From NCBI RefSeq assembly GCF_051020955.1, contig NW_027476196.1:310001-374000 (forward strand): DNA of 64,000 nt. Direction: 5' to 3'. The position numbers and the translations under genes are program-made. The number at the start of each line of letters is the position of its first letter. The first letter of the stretch is position 1. This document shows positions 30,201-42,800 of the stretch, piece after piece. Source of the stretch: Megalopta genalis (Eukaryota; Arthropoda; Insecta; Hymenoptera; Halictidae). Below the pieces are notes generated by a model. That model searched no databases, was not told the DNA's origin, and worked only from the letters and a program-made list of their open reading frames with translations.

Positions 30201-33200
30201 TTACGCATGCAGTTGAAGCTGAATCATGTATATCCCAAGTATTTGAAGCTCAACCATTTGATTCGCATGGATTTGAAGATAAGCCTTCTACTTCGCATTG
30301 ATTTTAATCTAAATCATGTGTTTCGCATGCATTTGAAGCTAATCGTTTGTATCGCATGGAGTTGAAGCTAAATCATGCATATCACAAGTATTTGCAGCTA
30401 AACCATTTGTTTCGCATGGATTCGAAGATCAGCCATCTACCTCGTATTGATTTAAAGCTAAATCATGTGTTTCGCATGGATTTGAAGCTAACTCGTTTGT
30501 ATCGCATGCAGTTGAAGCCAAATCATGTATATCACAATTATTTGAAGCTAAACCACTTGATTCGCATGGATTTCAAAATAAGCCTTCAACTTCGCATTGA
30601 TTTTAATCTAAATCATCTGTTTCGCATGGATTTAAAGCTATCTCGTTTGTTTCGCATGCAGTTGAAGATAAATCATGTATATCACAGGTATTTCAAGCTA
30701 AACCATTTGATTCGCATGGATTTGATGCTATGCCATCTACTTCGCTTTTATTTGAAACTGAATCATGTGTTTCTCTTGAATTTGAAGCTAACTCGTTCGT
30801 TTCACATGCAGTTGAAGCTAAATCATGTATGTCACAAGTATTTGAAGCTGAACCATTTGTTTCGCACGAATATCAGGCGAAACCATGTGTTTGGAATGAA
30901 TTTGAAGCTAAATCATGTGTTTCGCATAGATTTGAAGCTAACTAAATTGTTACGCATGCAGTTGAAGCTGAATCATGTATATCCCAAGTATTTGAAGCTC
31001 AACCATTTGCTTCGCATGGATTTGAAGATAAGCCTTCTACTTCGCATTGATTTTAATCTAAATCATGTGTTTCGCATGCATTTGAAGCTAATCGTTTGTA
31101 TCGCATGGAGTTGAAGCTAAATCATGTATATCACAAGTATTTGAAGCTAAACTATTTGATTCGCATGGATTTGATGCTATGCCATCTACTTCGCTTTTAT
31201 TTGAAACTGAATCATGTGTTTCTCTTGAATTTGAAGCTAAATCATGCACATCACAAGTATTTGAAGCTAAACCATTTGATTCGCATAGATTTCAAAATAA
31301 GCCTTCTACTTCGCATTGATTTTAATCTAAATCATCTGTTTTGCATGGATTTAAAGCTATCTCGTTTGTTTCGCACGCAGTTGAAGATAAATCATGTATA
31401 TCACAGGTATTTGAAGCTAAACCATTTGTTTCGCATGGATTCGAAGATAAGCCTTCTAAATCGCATTGATTTCAAGCTAAATCATGTGTTTCGCATGGAT
31501 TTGAAGCTAACTCGCTAGTTTTGCATGCTGTTGAAGCTTATTCATGTACATCACAAGTATTTGAAGCTAAGCCATTTGTTTCGCAAGGATTCGAAGATCA
31601 GCCTTCTACTTCGCATTGATTTGAAGCTAAATCATGTGTTTCGCTTGGATTTCAAGCTAACTCGTTTGTTTCGCATGCAATTGAAGCTAAATCATGTATA
31701 TCACAATTATTTGAAGCTAAACCATTTGATTCGCATGGATTTCAAAATAAGCCTTCTACTTCGCATTGATTTTAATCTAAATCATCTGTTTCGGATGGAT
31801 TTAAAGCTATCTCGTTTGTTTCGCATGCAGTTGAAGATAAATCATGTATATCACAAGTATTTGAAGCTAATCCATTTGTTTCGCGTGGATTCGAAGATCA
31901 GCCTTCTACTTCGCATTGATTTGAAGCAAAATCATGTGTGTCGAATGGATTTGAAGCTAACTCGATTGTTTCGCATGCAATTGAAGCTACATCATGTATA
32001 TCACAATTATTTGAAGCTAAACCATTTGATTCGCATGGATTTCAAAATAAGCCTTCTACTTCGCATTGATTTTAATCTAAATCAACTGTTTCGGATGGAT
32101 TTAAAGCTATCTCGTTTGTTTCGCATGCAGTTGAAGATAAATCATGTATATCACAAGTATTTGAAGCTAATCCATTTGTTTCGCGTGGATTCGAAGATCA
32201 GCCTTCTACTTCGCATTGATTTGAAGTTAAATCATATGTTTCGCATGGATTTGAAGCTAATCGTTTGTATCGCATGCAGTTGAAGCTAAATCATGTATAT
32301 CACAAGTATTTGAAGCTAAACCATTTGATTCGCATGGATTTGATGCTATGCCATCTACTTCGCTTTTATTTGAAACTGAATCATGTGTTTCTCTTGAATT
32401 TGAAGCTAACACGTTCGTTTCACATGCAGTTGAAGCTAAATCATGTATGTCACAAGTATTTGAAGCTGAACCATTTGTTTCGCACGAATATCAGGCTAAA
32501 CCATGTGTTTGGAATGAATTTGAAGCTAAATCATGTGTTTCGCATAGATTTGAAGCTAACTCATTTGTTACGCATGCAGTTGAAGCTGAATCATGTATAT
32601 CCCAAGTATTTGAAGCTCAACCATTTGATTCGCATGGATTTGAAGATAAGCCTTCTACTTCGCATTGATTTTAATCTAAATCATGTGTTTCGCATGCATT
32701 TGAAGCTAATCGTTTGTATCGCATGGAGTTGAAGCTAAATCATGTATATCACAAGTATTTGCAGCTAAACCATTTGATTCGCATGGATTTGATGCAATGC
32801 CATCTACTTCGCTTTTATTTGAAACTGAATCATGTGTTTCTCTTTAATTTGAAGCTAACTAGTTTGTTTCGTAATGCAGTTGAAGCTAAATCATGTATAT
32901 CACAATTATTTGAAGCTAAACTATTTGATTCGCATGGATTTCAAAATAAGCCTTCTACTTCGCATTGATTTTAATCTAAATCATCTGTTTCGCATGGATT
33001 TAAAGCTATCTCGTTTGTTTCGCATGCAGTTGAAGATAAATCATGTATATTACAGGTATTTGAAGCTAAACCAGTTGTTTCGCATGGATTCGAAGATAAG
33101 CCTTCTAAATCGCATTGATTTCAAGCTAAATCATGTGTTTCGCATGGATTTGAAGCTAACTCGCTAGTTTTGCATGCTGTTGAAGCTTATTCATGTACAT

Positions 33201-36200
33201 CACAAGTGTTTGAAGCTAAGCCATTTGTTTCGCAAGGATTCGAAGATCAGCCTTCTACTTCGCATTGATTTGAAGCTAAATCATATGTTTCGCATGGATT
33301 TGAAGCTAATCGTTTGTTTCGCATGCAATTGAAGCTAAATCATGTATATCACAATTATTTGAAGCTAAACCATTTGATTCGCATGGATTTCAAAATAAGC
33401 CTTCTACATCGCATTGATTTTAATCTAAATCATCTTTTTCGGATGGATTTAAAGCTATCTCGTTTTTTTCGCATGCAGTTGAAGATAAATCATGTATATC
33501 ACAAGTATTTGAAGCTAATCCATTTGTTTCGCGTGGATTCGAAGATCAGCCTTCTACTTCGCATTGATTTGAAGTTAAATCATATGTTTCGCATGGTTTT
33601 GAAGCTAATCGTTTGTATCGCATGCAGTTGAAGCTAATTCATGTATATCACAAGTATTTGAAGCTAAACCATTTGATTCGCATGGATTTGATGCTATGCC
33701 ATCTACTTCGCTTTTATTTGAAACTGAATCATGTGTTTCTCTTGAATTTGAAGCTAACACGTTCGTTTCACATGCAGTTGAAGCTAAATCATGTATGTCA
33801 CAAGTATTTGAAGCTGAACCATTTGTTTCGCATGGATTCGAAGATCAGCCACCTACCTCGTATTGATTTAAAGCTAAATCATGTGTTTCGCATGGATTTG
33901 AAGCTAACTCGTTTGTATCGCATGCAGTTGAAGCTAAATCATGTATATCACAATTATTTGAAGCTAAACCACTTGATTCGCATGGATTTAAAAATAAGCC
34001 TTCTACTTCGCATTGATTTTAATCTAAATCATCTGTTTCGGATGGATTTAAAGCTATCTCGTTTGTTTCGCATGCAGTTGAAGATAAATCATGTATATCA
34101 CAAGTATTTGAAGCTAATCCATTTGTTTCGCGTGGATTCGAAGATCAGCCTTCTACTTCGCATTGATAAGAAGCAAAATCATGTGTTTCGCATGGATTTG
34201 AAGCTAACTCGTTCGTTTCGCTTGCATTTGAAGCTAAATCATGCACATCACAAGTATTTGAAGCTGAACCACTTGTTTCGCATGGATTTCAAAATAAGCC
34301 TTCTACTTCGCATTGATTTTAATCTAAATCATCTGTTTCGGATGGATTTAAAGCTATCTCATTTTTTTCGCATGCAGTTGAAGATAAATCATGTATATCA
34401 CAGGTATTTGAAGCTAAACCATTTGTTTCGCATGGATTCGAATATAATCCTTCTAAATCGCATTGATGTCAAGCTAAATCATATGTTTCGCATAGATTTG
34501 AAGCTAACTCGCTAATTTTGCATGCTGTTGAAGCTTATTCATGTATATCACAAGTATTTGAAGCTAAACCATTTGTTTCGCAAGGATTCGAAGATCAGCC
34601 TTCTACTTCGCATTGATAAGAAGCTAACTCATGTGTTTCGCATAGATTTGAAGCTAACTCGTTAGTTTTGCATGCTGTTGAAGCTAAATCATGTATATCA
34701 CAAGTATTTGAAGCTAAACCATTTGTTTCGCAAGGATACGAAGTTCAGCCTTCTACTTCGCATTGATAAGAAGCAAAATCATGTGTTTCGCATGGATTTG
34801 AAGCTAACTCGTTCGTTTCGCTTGCATTTGAAGCTAAATCATGCACATCACAAGTATTTGAAGCTAAACCATTTGTTTCGCGTGGATTCGAAGATCAGCC
34901 TTCTACTTCGCATTGATTTGAAGTTAAATCATATGTTTCGCATGGATTTGAAGCCAATCGTTTGTATCGCATGCAGTTGAAGCTAAATCATGTATATCAC
35001 AAGTATTTGAAGCTAAACCATTTGATTCGCATGCATTTGATACTATGCCATCTACTTCGCTTTTATTTGAAACTGAATCATGTGTTTCACTTGAATTTGA
35101 AGCTAACACGTTCGTTTCACATGCAGTTGAAGCTAAAACATGTATGTCACAAGTATTTGAAGCTGAACCATTTGTTTCGCACGAATATCAGGCTAAACCA
35201 TGTGTTTGGAATGAATTTGAAGCTAAATCATGTGTTTCGCATAGATTTGAAGCTAACTCATTTGTTACGCATGCAGTTGAAGCTGAATCATGTATGTCCC
35301 AAGTATTTGAAGCTCAACCATTTGATTCGCATGGATTTGAAGATAAGCCTTCTACTTCGCATTGATTTTAATCTAAATCATGTGTTTCGCATGCATTTAA
35401 AGCTAATCGTTTGTATCGCATGGAGTTGAAGCTAAATCATGTATATCACAAGTATTTGCAGCTAAACAAATTGATTCGCATGGATTTCAAAATAAGCCTT
35501 CTACTTCGCATTGATTTTAATCTAAATCATCTGTTTCGCATGGATTTAAAGCTATCTCGTTTGTTTCGCATGCAGTTGAAGATAAATCATGTATATCACA
35601 GGTATTTGAAGCTAAACCAGTTGTTTCGCATGGATTCGAAGATAAGCCTTCTAAATCGCATTGATTTCAAGCTAAATCATGTGTTTCGCATGGATTTGAA
35701 GCTAACTCGCTAGTTTTGCATGCTGTTGAAGCTTATTCATGTACATCACAAGTATTTGAAGCTAAACCATTTGTTTCGCAAGGATTCGAAGATCAGCCTT
35801 CTACTTCGCATTGATAAGAAGCTAAATCATGTGTTTCGCTTGGATTTCAAGCTAACTCGTTTGTTTCGCATGCAACTGAAGCTAAATCATGTATATCACA
35901 ATTATTTGAAGCTAAACCATTTGATTCGCATGGATTTCAAAATAAGCCTTCTACTGCGCATTGATTTTAATCTAAATCATCTGTTTCGGATGGATTTAAA
36001 GCTATCTCGTTTTTTTCGCATGCAGTTGAAGATAAATCATGTATATCACAGGTATTTGAAGCTAAACCATTTGTTTCGCATGGATTCGAATATAAGCCTT
36101 CTAAATCGCATTGATGTCAAGCTAAATCATATGTTTCGCATAGATTTGAAGCTAACTCGCTAATTTTGCATGCTGTTGAAGCTTATTCATGTATATCCCA

Positions 36201-36667
36201 AGTATTTGAAGCTAAACCATTTGTTTCGCAAGGATTCGAAGATCAGCCTTCTACTTCGCATTGATAAGAAGCTAACTCATGTGTTTCGCATGGATTTGAA
36301 GCTAACTCGTTCGTTTCGCTTGCATTTGAAGCTAAATCATGCACATCACAAGTATTTGAAGCTAAACCATTTGATTCGCATGGATTTCAAAATAAGCCTT
36401 CTACTTCGCATTGATTTTAATCTAAATCATCTGTTTCGGATGGATTTAAAGCTATCTCGTTTGTTTCGCATGCAGTTGAAGATAAATTATGTATATCACA
36501 AGTATTTGAAGCTAATCCATTTGTTTCGCGTGGATTCGAAGATCAGCCTTCTACTTCGCATTGATTTGAAGTTAAATCATATGTTTCGCATGGATTTGAA
36601 GCCAATCGTTTGTATCGCATGCAGTTGAAGCTAAATCATGTATATCACAAGTATTTGAAGCTAAACC
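24282..36667. repeat. Mixed higher-order pentamers
   Basis: This part uses the same variant monomers as 1-24 kb but in a more shuffled order, with more private substitutions and occasional small deletions (for example around 28736-28800, where two short losses fall within 65 bases). Modules with the 106-codon frame are at 25936, 27735, 29981, 32348 and 35045, and shorter versions cut by a stop at 26386 and 30730. No non-satellite sequence was seen. Confidence 0.8.
32348..32668 (+). other. Recurrent 106-codon open frame inside a satellite module (not called a gene)
   Basis: An ATG-to-TGA frame of exactly 106 codons recurs in the module with cgcacgaatatcagg and tttggaatgaattt. Full-length copies start at 919, 5121, 5781, 8331, 12380, 14989, 17088, 25936, 27735, 29981, 32348, 35045, 43887, 45087 and 48385. 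It reads as ten-residue repeats around FEAKSC and VSH, ending STSH. The frame stays open because the type 5 monomers in this module lack the TGA usually present in cttcgcattga. Most differences between copies change the residue (for example SC to SY, FEA to IEA, MS to MP), which argues against selection on the protein. There is no sign of a promoter, signal peptide or known domain. I take it as a by-product of the repeat. Confidence 0.6.
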
Positions 36668-36808
36668 ATGTGTTTCACATGGATTTGATTCTAACTCGTT
36701 TGTTTCGCATGCTGTTGAAGCTAAATCATTTATATCTCAAGCATTTGAAGCTAAACCATTTGTTTCGCATGCATTCGAAGATAAGCATTCCACTTCGCAT
36801 TGATTTGA

Positions 36809-38941
36809 AGCTGAACCATTTGTTTCGCATGGATTTGAAGCTAACTCATTTGTTTCGCCTGCATTTGAATCTATATCACTTATATCGCAAGCATTTGAAG
36901 CTAAATCATTGGTTTTGCTTGGATTTGAAGCTAAACCTTCTACATCACATGGATTTGAAGCAAAATCATGTGTTTCGCTTGGATTTGAAGCTAACTCGTA
37001 TGTTTCGCATGGAGTTGAAGGTAAAACATGTATAAATCAAGTATTTCAAGCTAAACTATTCTTTTCGCATGTATTTGAAGATAATCCTACTACTTCGCAT
37101 GGATTTGAAGTTAACTCGTATGTTTCGCATGCAGTTGAAGCTAAATCACGTATATCACAAGTATTTGAAGCTAAGCCTTCTACTTCGAATGATTTGAAGC
37201 TAAATCATGTGTTTCCCTTGGATATGAAGCTAGCTCGTTTGTTTCGCATGCAGTTGAAGCTAAATCATGTTTATCACAAGTATTTGAAGCTAAACCATTT
37301 GATTCGCATGGATTTGATGCTACGCCATCTACTTCGCTTTTATTTGAAACTGAATCATGTGTTTCCCTTGAATTTGAAGCTAACACGTTCGTTTCACATG
37401 CAGTTGAAGCTAAATCATGTATGTCACAAGTATTTGAAGCTGAACCATTTGTTTCGCACGAATATCAGGCTAAACCATGTGTTTGGAATGAATTTGAAGC
37501 TAAATCATGTGTCTCTTGGATATGAAGCTAACTCGTTTGTTTCGCATGCAGTTGAAGCTAAATCATGTTTATCACAAGTTTCTGAATATAAACCATTTGT
37601 TTCGCTTGGATTTGAAGCTGTGCCTTCTACGTCGAACTGATTTGAAGCTAAATCATGTGTTTCGCATGAATTTGAAGATAACTCGATCGTTCGTCTGCAT
37701 TTGAAGTTATTTCATTCACTTGAATCTATATCACTTATATTCGCAAGTATTTGAAGCCAAATAATTCGTTTCGCATGGATTTGAAGCTAAGCCTTCTAAT
37801 TCGCATTGATTTGAAGCTAAATCATGTGTTTCGCATGGATTTGAAGATAACTCGTCTGTTTCGCATGCAGTTGAAGCTAAATTACTTATATTCGCAAGCA
37901 CTGAAGCCAAATCATTCGGTTCGCATGGATTTGAAGCTAAGCCTCCTCCTTCGCATTAATATGATGCTATATCATGTGTTTCGCTTGTATTTGTAGCTAA
38001 CTCGTTTGTTTCGCCTGCATTTGAATCTATATCACTTATATCGCAAGTATCTGAAGCTGAACCATTTGTTTCGCATGGATTTGAAGCTAACTCATTTGTT
38101 TCGCCTGCATTTGAATCTATATCACTTATATCGCAAGCATTTGAAGCTAAATCATTGGTTTTGCTTGGATTTGAAGCTAAACCTTCTACATCACATTGAT
38201 TTGAAGCAAAATCATGTGTTTCGCTTGGATTTGAAGCTAACTCGTATGTTTCGCATGGAGTTGAAGGTAAAACATGTATAAAACAAGTATTTCAAGCTAA
38301 ACTATTCTTTTCCCATGTATTTGAAGATAATCCTACTACTCCGCATGGATTTGAAGTTAACTCGTATGTATCGCATGCAGTTGAAGCTAAATCACGTATA
38401 TCACAAGTATTTGAAGCTAAGCCTTCTACTTCGAATGATTTGAAGCTAAATCATGTGTTTCTCTTGGATATGAAGCTAACTCGTTTGTTTCGCATGCAGT
38501 TGAAGCTAAATCATGTTTATCACAAGTTTCTGAATCTAAACCATTTGTTTCGCTTGGATTTGAAGCTGTGCCTTCTACGTCGAACTGATTTGAAGCTAAA
38601 TCATGTGTTTCGCATGAATTTGAAGATAACTCGATCGTTCGTCTGCATTTGAAGTTATTTCATTCACTTGAATCTATATCACTTATATTCGCAAGTATTT
38701 GAAGCCAAATAATTCGTTTCGCATGGATTTGAAGCTAAGCCTTCTAATTCGCATTGATTTGAAGCTAAATCATGTGTTTCGCATGGATTTGAAGATAACT
38801 CGTCTGTTTCGCATGCAGTTGAAGCTAAATTACTTATATTCGCAAGCACTGAAGCCAAATCATTCGGTTCGCATGGATTTGAAGCTAAGCCTCCTCCTTC
38901 GCATTAATATGATGCTATATCATGTGTTTCGCTTGTATTTG
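36809..38941. repeat. Composite 1246/948-bp duplication
   Basis: 36809-37281 matches 38055-38528 at offset 1246, and 37515-37993 matches 38463-38941 at offset 948. The right-hand copy is therefore continuous where the left-hand copy is split by about 230 bp of the homogenised module (cgcacgaatatcagg type). Both copies share the 29-base monomer with cttcgaatgattt at 37182 and 38428. Confidence 0.8.
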
Positions 38942-39812
38942 TAGCTAACTCGTTTGTTTCTCATACAGTTGAAGCTAAATCATGTTTATCACAAGTGTCT
39001 GTATCTAAACCATCTGTTTCGCATGAATATTAAGCTAAGCCATGTGTTTCGCATGAATTTGAAGCTAAATCATGCGTTTCGCATGGATTTGATGCTAATC
39101 CTTCTACTTCGCATTGATTTGAATGTAAATCATGTGATTCGCATGGATTTGAAGATAACTCGATTGTTTGACATGCAGTTGAATCTATATCACTTATATT
39201 CGCAAGTATTTGAAGCCAAATAATTCGTTTTGCATGGATTTGAAGCTAAGCCTTCTAATTCGCATTGATTTGAAGCTAAATCATGTGTTTCGCATGGATT
39301 TGAAGATAACTCGTCTGTTTCGCATGCAGTTGAAGCTAAATTACTTATATTCGCAAGCACTGAAGCCAAATCATTCGGTTCGCATGGATTTGAAGCTAAG
39401 CCTCCTCCTTCGCATTAATATGATGCTATATCATGTGTTTCGCTTGTATTCCTAGCTAACTCGTTTGTTTCTCATACAGTTGAAGCTAAATCATGTTTAT
39501 CACAAGTGTCTGTATCTAAACCATCTGTTTCGCATGAATATTAAGCTAAGCCATGTGTTTCGCATGAATTTGAAGCTAAATCATGCGTTTCGCATGGATT
39601 TGATGCTAATCCTTCTACTTCGCATTGATTTGAAGGTAAATCATGTGATTCGCATGGATTTGAAGATAACTCGATTGTTTGACATGCAGTTGAATCTATA
39701 TCACTTATATTCGCAAGTATTTGAAGCCAAATAATTCGTTTCGCATGGATTTGAAGCTAAGCCTTCTAATTCGCATTGATTTGAAGCTAAATCATGTGTT
39801 TCGCTTATATTT
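38691..39812. repeat. 511-bp tandem repeat, about 2.2 copies
   Basis: Units start at 38691, 39202 and 39713, each opening with gcaagtatttgaagccaaat. The period is 511 bp (seventeen monomers plus one base). The third unit is cut after about 100 bases. A half unit also occurs at 37743-37993. Units 1 and 2 differ at a few positions, for example gaatgtaaatc at 39121 against gaaggtaaatc at 39632. Confidence 0.85.
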
Positions 39813-42800
39813 GAAGCTAACTCATATGTTTCGCATGCAGTTGAAGCTAAATCATGTATATCACAAGTATTTGAAGCTGAACCATTTGTTTCGCATGAAT
39901 ATTAAGCTAAAAAATGGGTCTCGCATGAATATTAAGCTAAACCATGTGTTTCGCTTGAATTTGAAGCTAAATCATGTGTTTCGCATGGATTTGAAGCTAA
40001 GCCTTCTACTTCGCATTGATCTGAAGCTAAATCATGTGTTTCGCTTGGATTTGAAGCTAACTCGTTTGTTTCGCATGCAGTTGAAGCTAAATCATGTATA
40101 TCACAAATATTTGAAGCTAAAACATTTGATTCGCTTGGATTTGAAACTAAACCTTGTACTTCGCGTTGATTTGAATCTAAATCATGTGTTTCGCATGGAT
40201 TTGAATCTATCTCGTTTGTTACGCCTGTATTCGAAGCTATGTCAATTACTTTCGCTAGTATTTGAAGCTCAATCATTCGTTTCGTATGGATTTGAAGCTA
40301 CGCCTTCCACTTCGCATTGATTTGAAGTTGAATTATGTGTTTCCCTTGGATTGGAAGCTAACTCGTTTGTTTCGCCTGCATTTGAAGCTAAATCATGTGT
40401 ATCACAAGTATTTGAAACAAAACCATTTGATTTGCTTGGATTTGAAGCTAAACCATCTACTTCGCATTGATTTCAATCTAAATCATGTGCTTCGAATGGA
40501 TTTGCTTCTAACTCGTTTGTTTCGCCAGCATTTGAAGCTATTTCATTTAAACCGCAAGTATTTGAAGGAAAATCATTTTCTTCGCCTGGATTTGAAGATA
40601 AGCCATCTACTTCGCATTGATTTGAAGCTGAATCATGTGTTTCGCTTGTATTTGATACTAACTCGATTGAAACGCATGCAGTTGAAGCTAAATTATGTAT
40701 ATCACAAGTATTTGAAGCTAAACCATTTGTTTCGCATGGATTTGAAGATAAGCCTCCTACATCGCATTGATTTGAGCTAAATCATGTATTTCGCTTGTAT
40801 TTGAAGCTAACTCGCTTGCTTCGCATTCAGTTGAAGCTTAATTATGAATGTCACAAGTATTTGAAGCTAAACCATTCGTTTCGCATGGATTTGAAGCTAA
40901 GGCATCTACTTCTCATTGATTTGATGCTACATTATGTGTTTCGCATGGATTTGAAGCTAAATTATGTGTTTCGATTGGATTTGAAGCTAACTCGTTTGTT
41001 TCGCATGCAGTTGAAGCTCAGTCTTGTATATCACAAGTATTTGAAACTTACTCATTCAGTCCGCATGGATTTGAAGCTAAGCCTTCTACTTCGCATTGAT
41101 TTGAAGCAAAACCATTTGTTTCGCATGAATATTAAGCTGAACCATGTGTTTCGAATGAATTTGAAGCTAAATCATGTGTTTCACTTGGATTTGAAGCTAA
41201 CTCGATTGTTTCGCATGCAGTTGAATCTAAATCATGTATATCACAAGTATTTGAAGCTGGACCACTTGTTTCGCATGCATTTGAAGCTAAATCAATTATA
41301 CGGCACGTATTTGAAGATAAATCATTCGTTTCGCATGCATTTGAAGCTAAGCCTTCTAGCTCGGATGGATTTGAAACTAAATCATGCGTTTCGCTTGGAT
41401 TTAAAACTAACTCGTTTGTTTCGCTTGCAGTTGAAACTTAATCATGTATATCACAAGTATTTGAAGCTGAACCATTTGTTTCGCACGAATATTAAGCTAA
41501 ACCATGTGTTTCGAATGAATTTGAAGCTAAATCATGTGTTTCGCATGGATTTGAAGCTAACTCGTATGTTCTCATGCATTTGAAGCTAAATCATGTATAT
41601 CACAAGTATTTGAAGATGAACCATTTGATTCGGTGCTAAGCCTTCTACTTCGCCTTGATTTGGACCTAAATCATGTGATCCGCATGGATTTAAAGCTAAC
41701 TCGTTTGTTTCGCCTGCATTTGAATCTAAATCATGTATATCGCAAATATTTGGAGCTGAACCATTTGCTTCGCATGGATTTGCAGCTAAGCCTTCAACTT
41801 CGCATTGACTTGAAGCTAAATCATGTGTTTCGCTTGGATTTGAAGCTAACTCGTCTGTTTCGCATGCAGTTGAAGCTGAAGCATGTATATCACAGGGATT
41901 TGAAGCTAAACAATTAGTTTCGCATTTATTCGAAGATAAGCCTTCTACTTCGCATTGATTTGAAGCTGAATCATGTGTTTGGCATGTATTTGAATCTAAC
42001 TCGTTTATTTCGCATGCAGTTGAAGCTAAATCATGTATATCACAAGTATTTGAAGCTAAAACATTTCATTCGCATGGATTCGAAGATCAGCCTTCTGCTT
42101 CGCATTGATTTGAAGCTAAATCATGTGTTTAGCATTGATTTGAAGCTAACTCGTTTGTTTCGCATGCAGTTGAAACTAAATAATGTATATCACAATCATT
42201 TGAAGCTAAACCATTTGATTCGCATGGAATCGAAGATAAGCCTTCTACTTCGCATTGATTTGATGCTAAATCATGTGTTTCGTTTGGATTTGAGGCTAAC
42301 TCATTTGTTCCGCATGCTGTTGAATGTAAATCATGTATTTCACAAGTATTTGAAGCTAAACCATTTGTTTCGCATGGATTCGTAGATAACCCTTCTACTT
42401 CGCTTTGATTTGAAGCTAAATCAAGTGTTTCACATGGATTTGAAGCTAACTCGTTTGTTTCGCATGCAGTTGAAGCTAAATCATGTATATCACAAATATT
42501 TGAAGCTAAACCATTTGATTCGCATGGATTTGAAACTAAGCCTTCTACTTGGCTTTGAATTGGTGCAAAATCATGCGTTTCGCATGGATCCGAAGCTAAC
42601 TCGTTTGAATCGCATGCAGTTGAAACTAAGTCATGTTTATCACAAGTATCTGAATCTAAACCATTTGTTTCGCATTGATTTGAAGCTAAGCTTTCTACTT
42701 TGCATTGATTTGAAGCTACATCATGTGTTTCGCTTGGATTTGAAGCTAACTCGTTGGTTTTGCATGCAGTTGAAGCAAAATCACGCATATCACAAGTATT

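Larger units (their letters stand above)
1..36667. repeat. Homogenised higher-order region 1
   Basis: This part is built from a limited set of variant monomers repeated almost unchanged. Examples are type 5 with gattttaatc or gataagaag, type 1 with tttcggatgg, type 4 with atttcaaaataag, and a module containing cgcacgaatatcagg followed by tttggaatgaattt. The same multi-monomer blocks recur many times with few differences, so amplification or gene conversion has been recent. The change to the diverse form falls at about 36668, after the last variant block (36610-36667). Confidence 0.85.
36668..42714. repeat. Diverse, consensus-like satellite region
   Basis: Monomers here vary independently and sit closer to the overall consensus than those on either side. 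The gattttaatc, tttcggatgg and gataagaag variants are rare or absent. Local tandem repeats of 511, 948 and 1246 bp occur at its left side. One homogenised module sits inside it at about 37310-37505. I read this as older sequence that escaped the recent homogenisation. Confidence 0.75.

Noticed and set aside
40795..41583. Long open frames in the satellite, such as this 262-codon one and the 371- and 452-codon frames at 4597 and 48161, as protein genes
   Set aside because: They consist only of the 30-base repeat read in a frame whose consensus lacks stops. Starts fall on the ATG present in almost every monomer, and ends fall at indels or variant bases. No domain or codon signature was seen.
42129..42788. 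Minus-strand 219-codon frame with Cys-containing decapeptides
   Set aside because: It is open for the same arithmetic reason, and elsewhere in the array the frame is stopped wherever monomers read ttcaag or tttaag. Kept only as a finding on frame openness.
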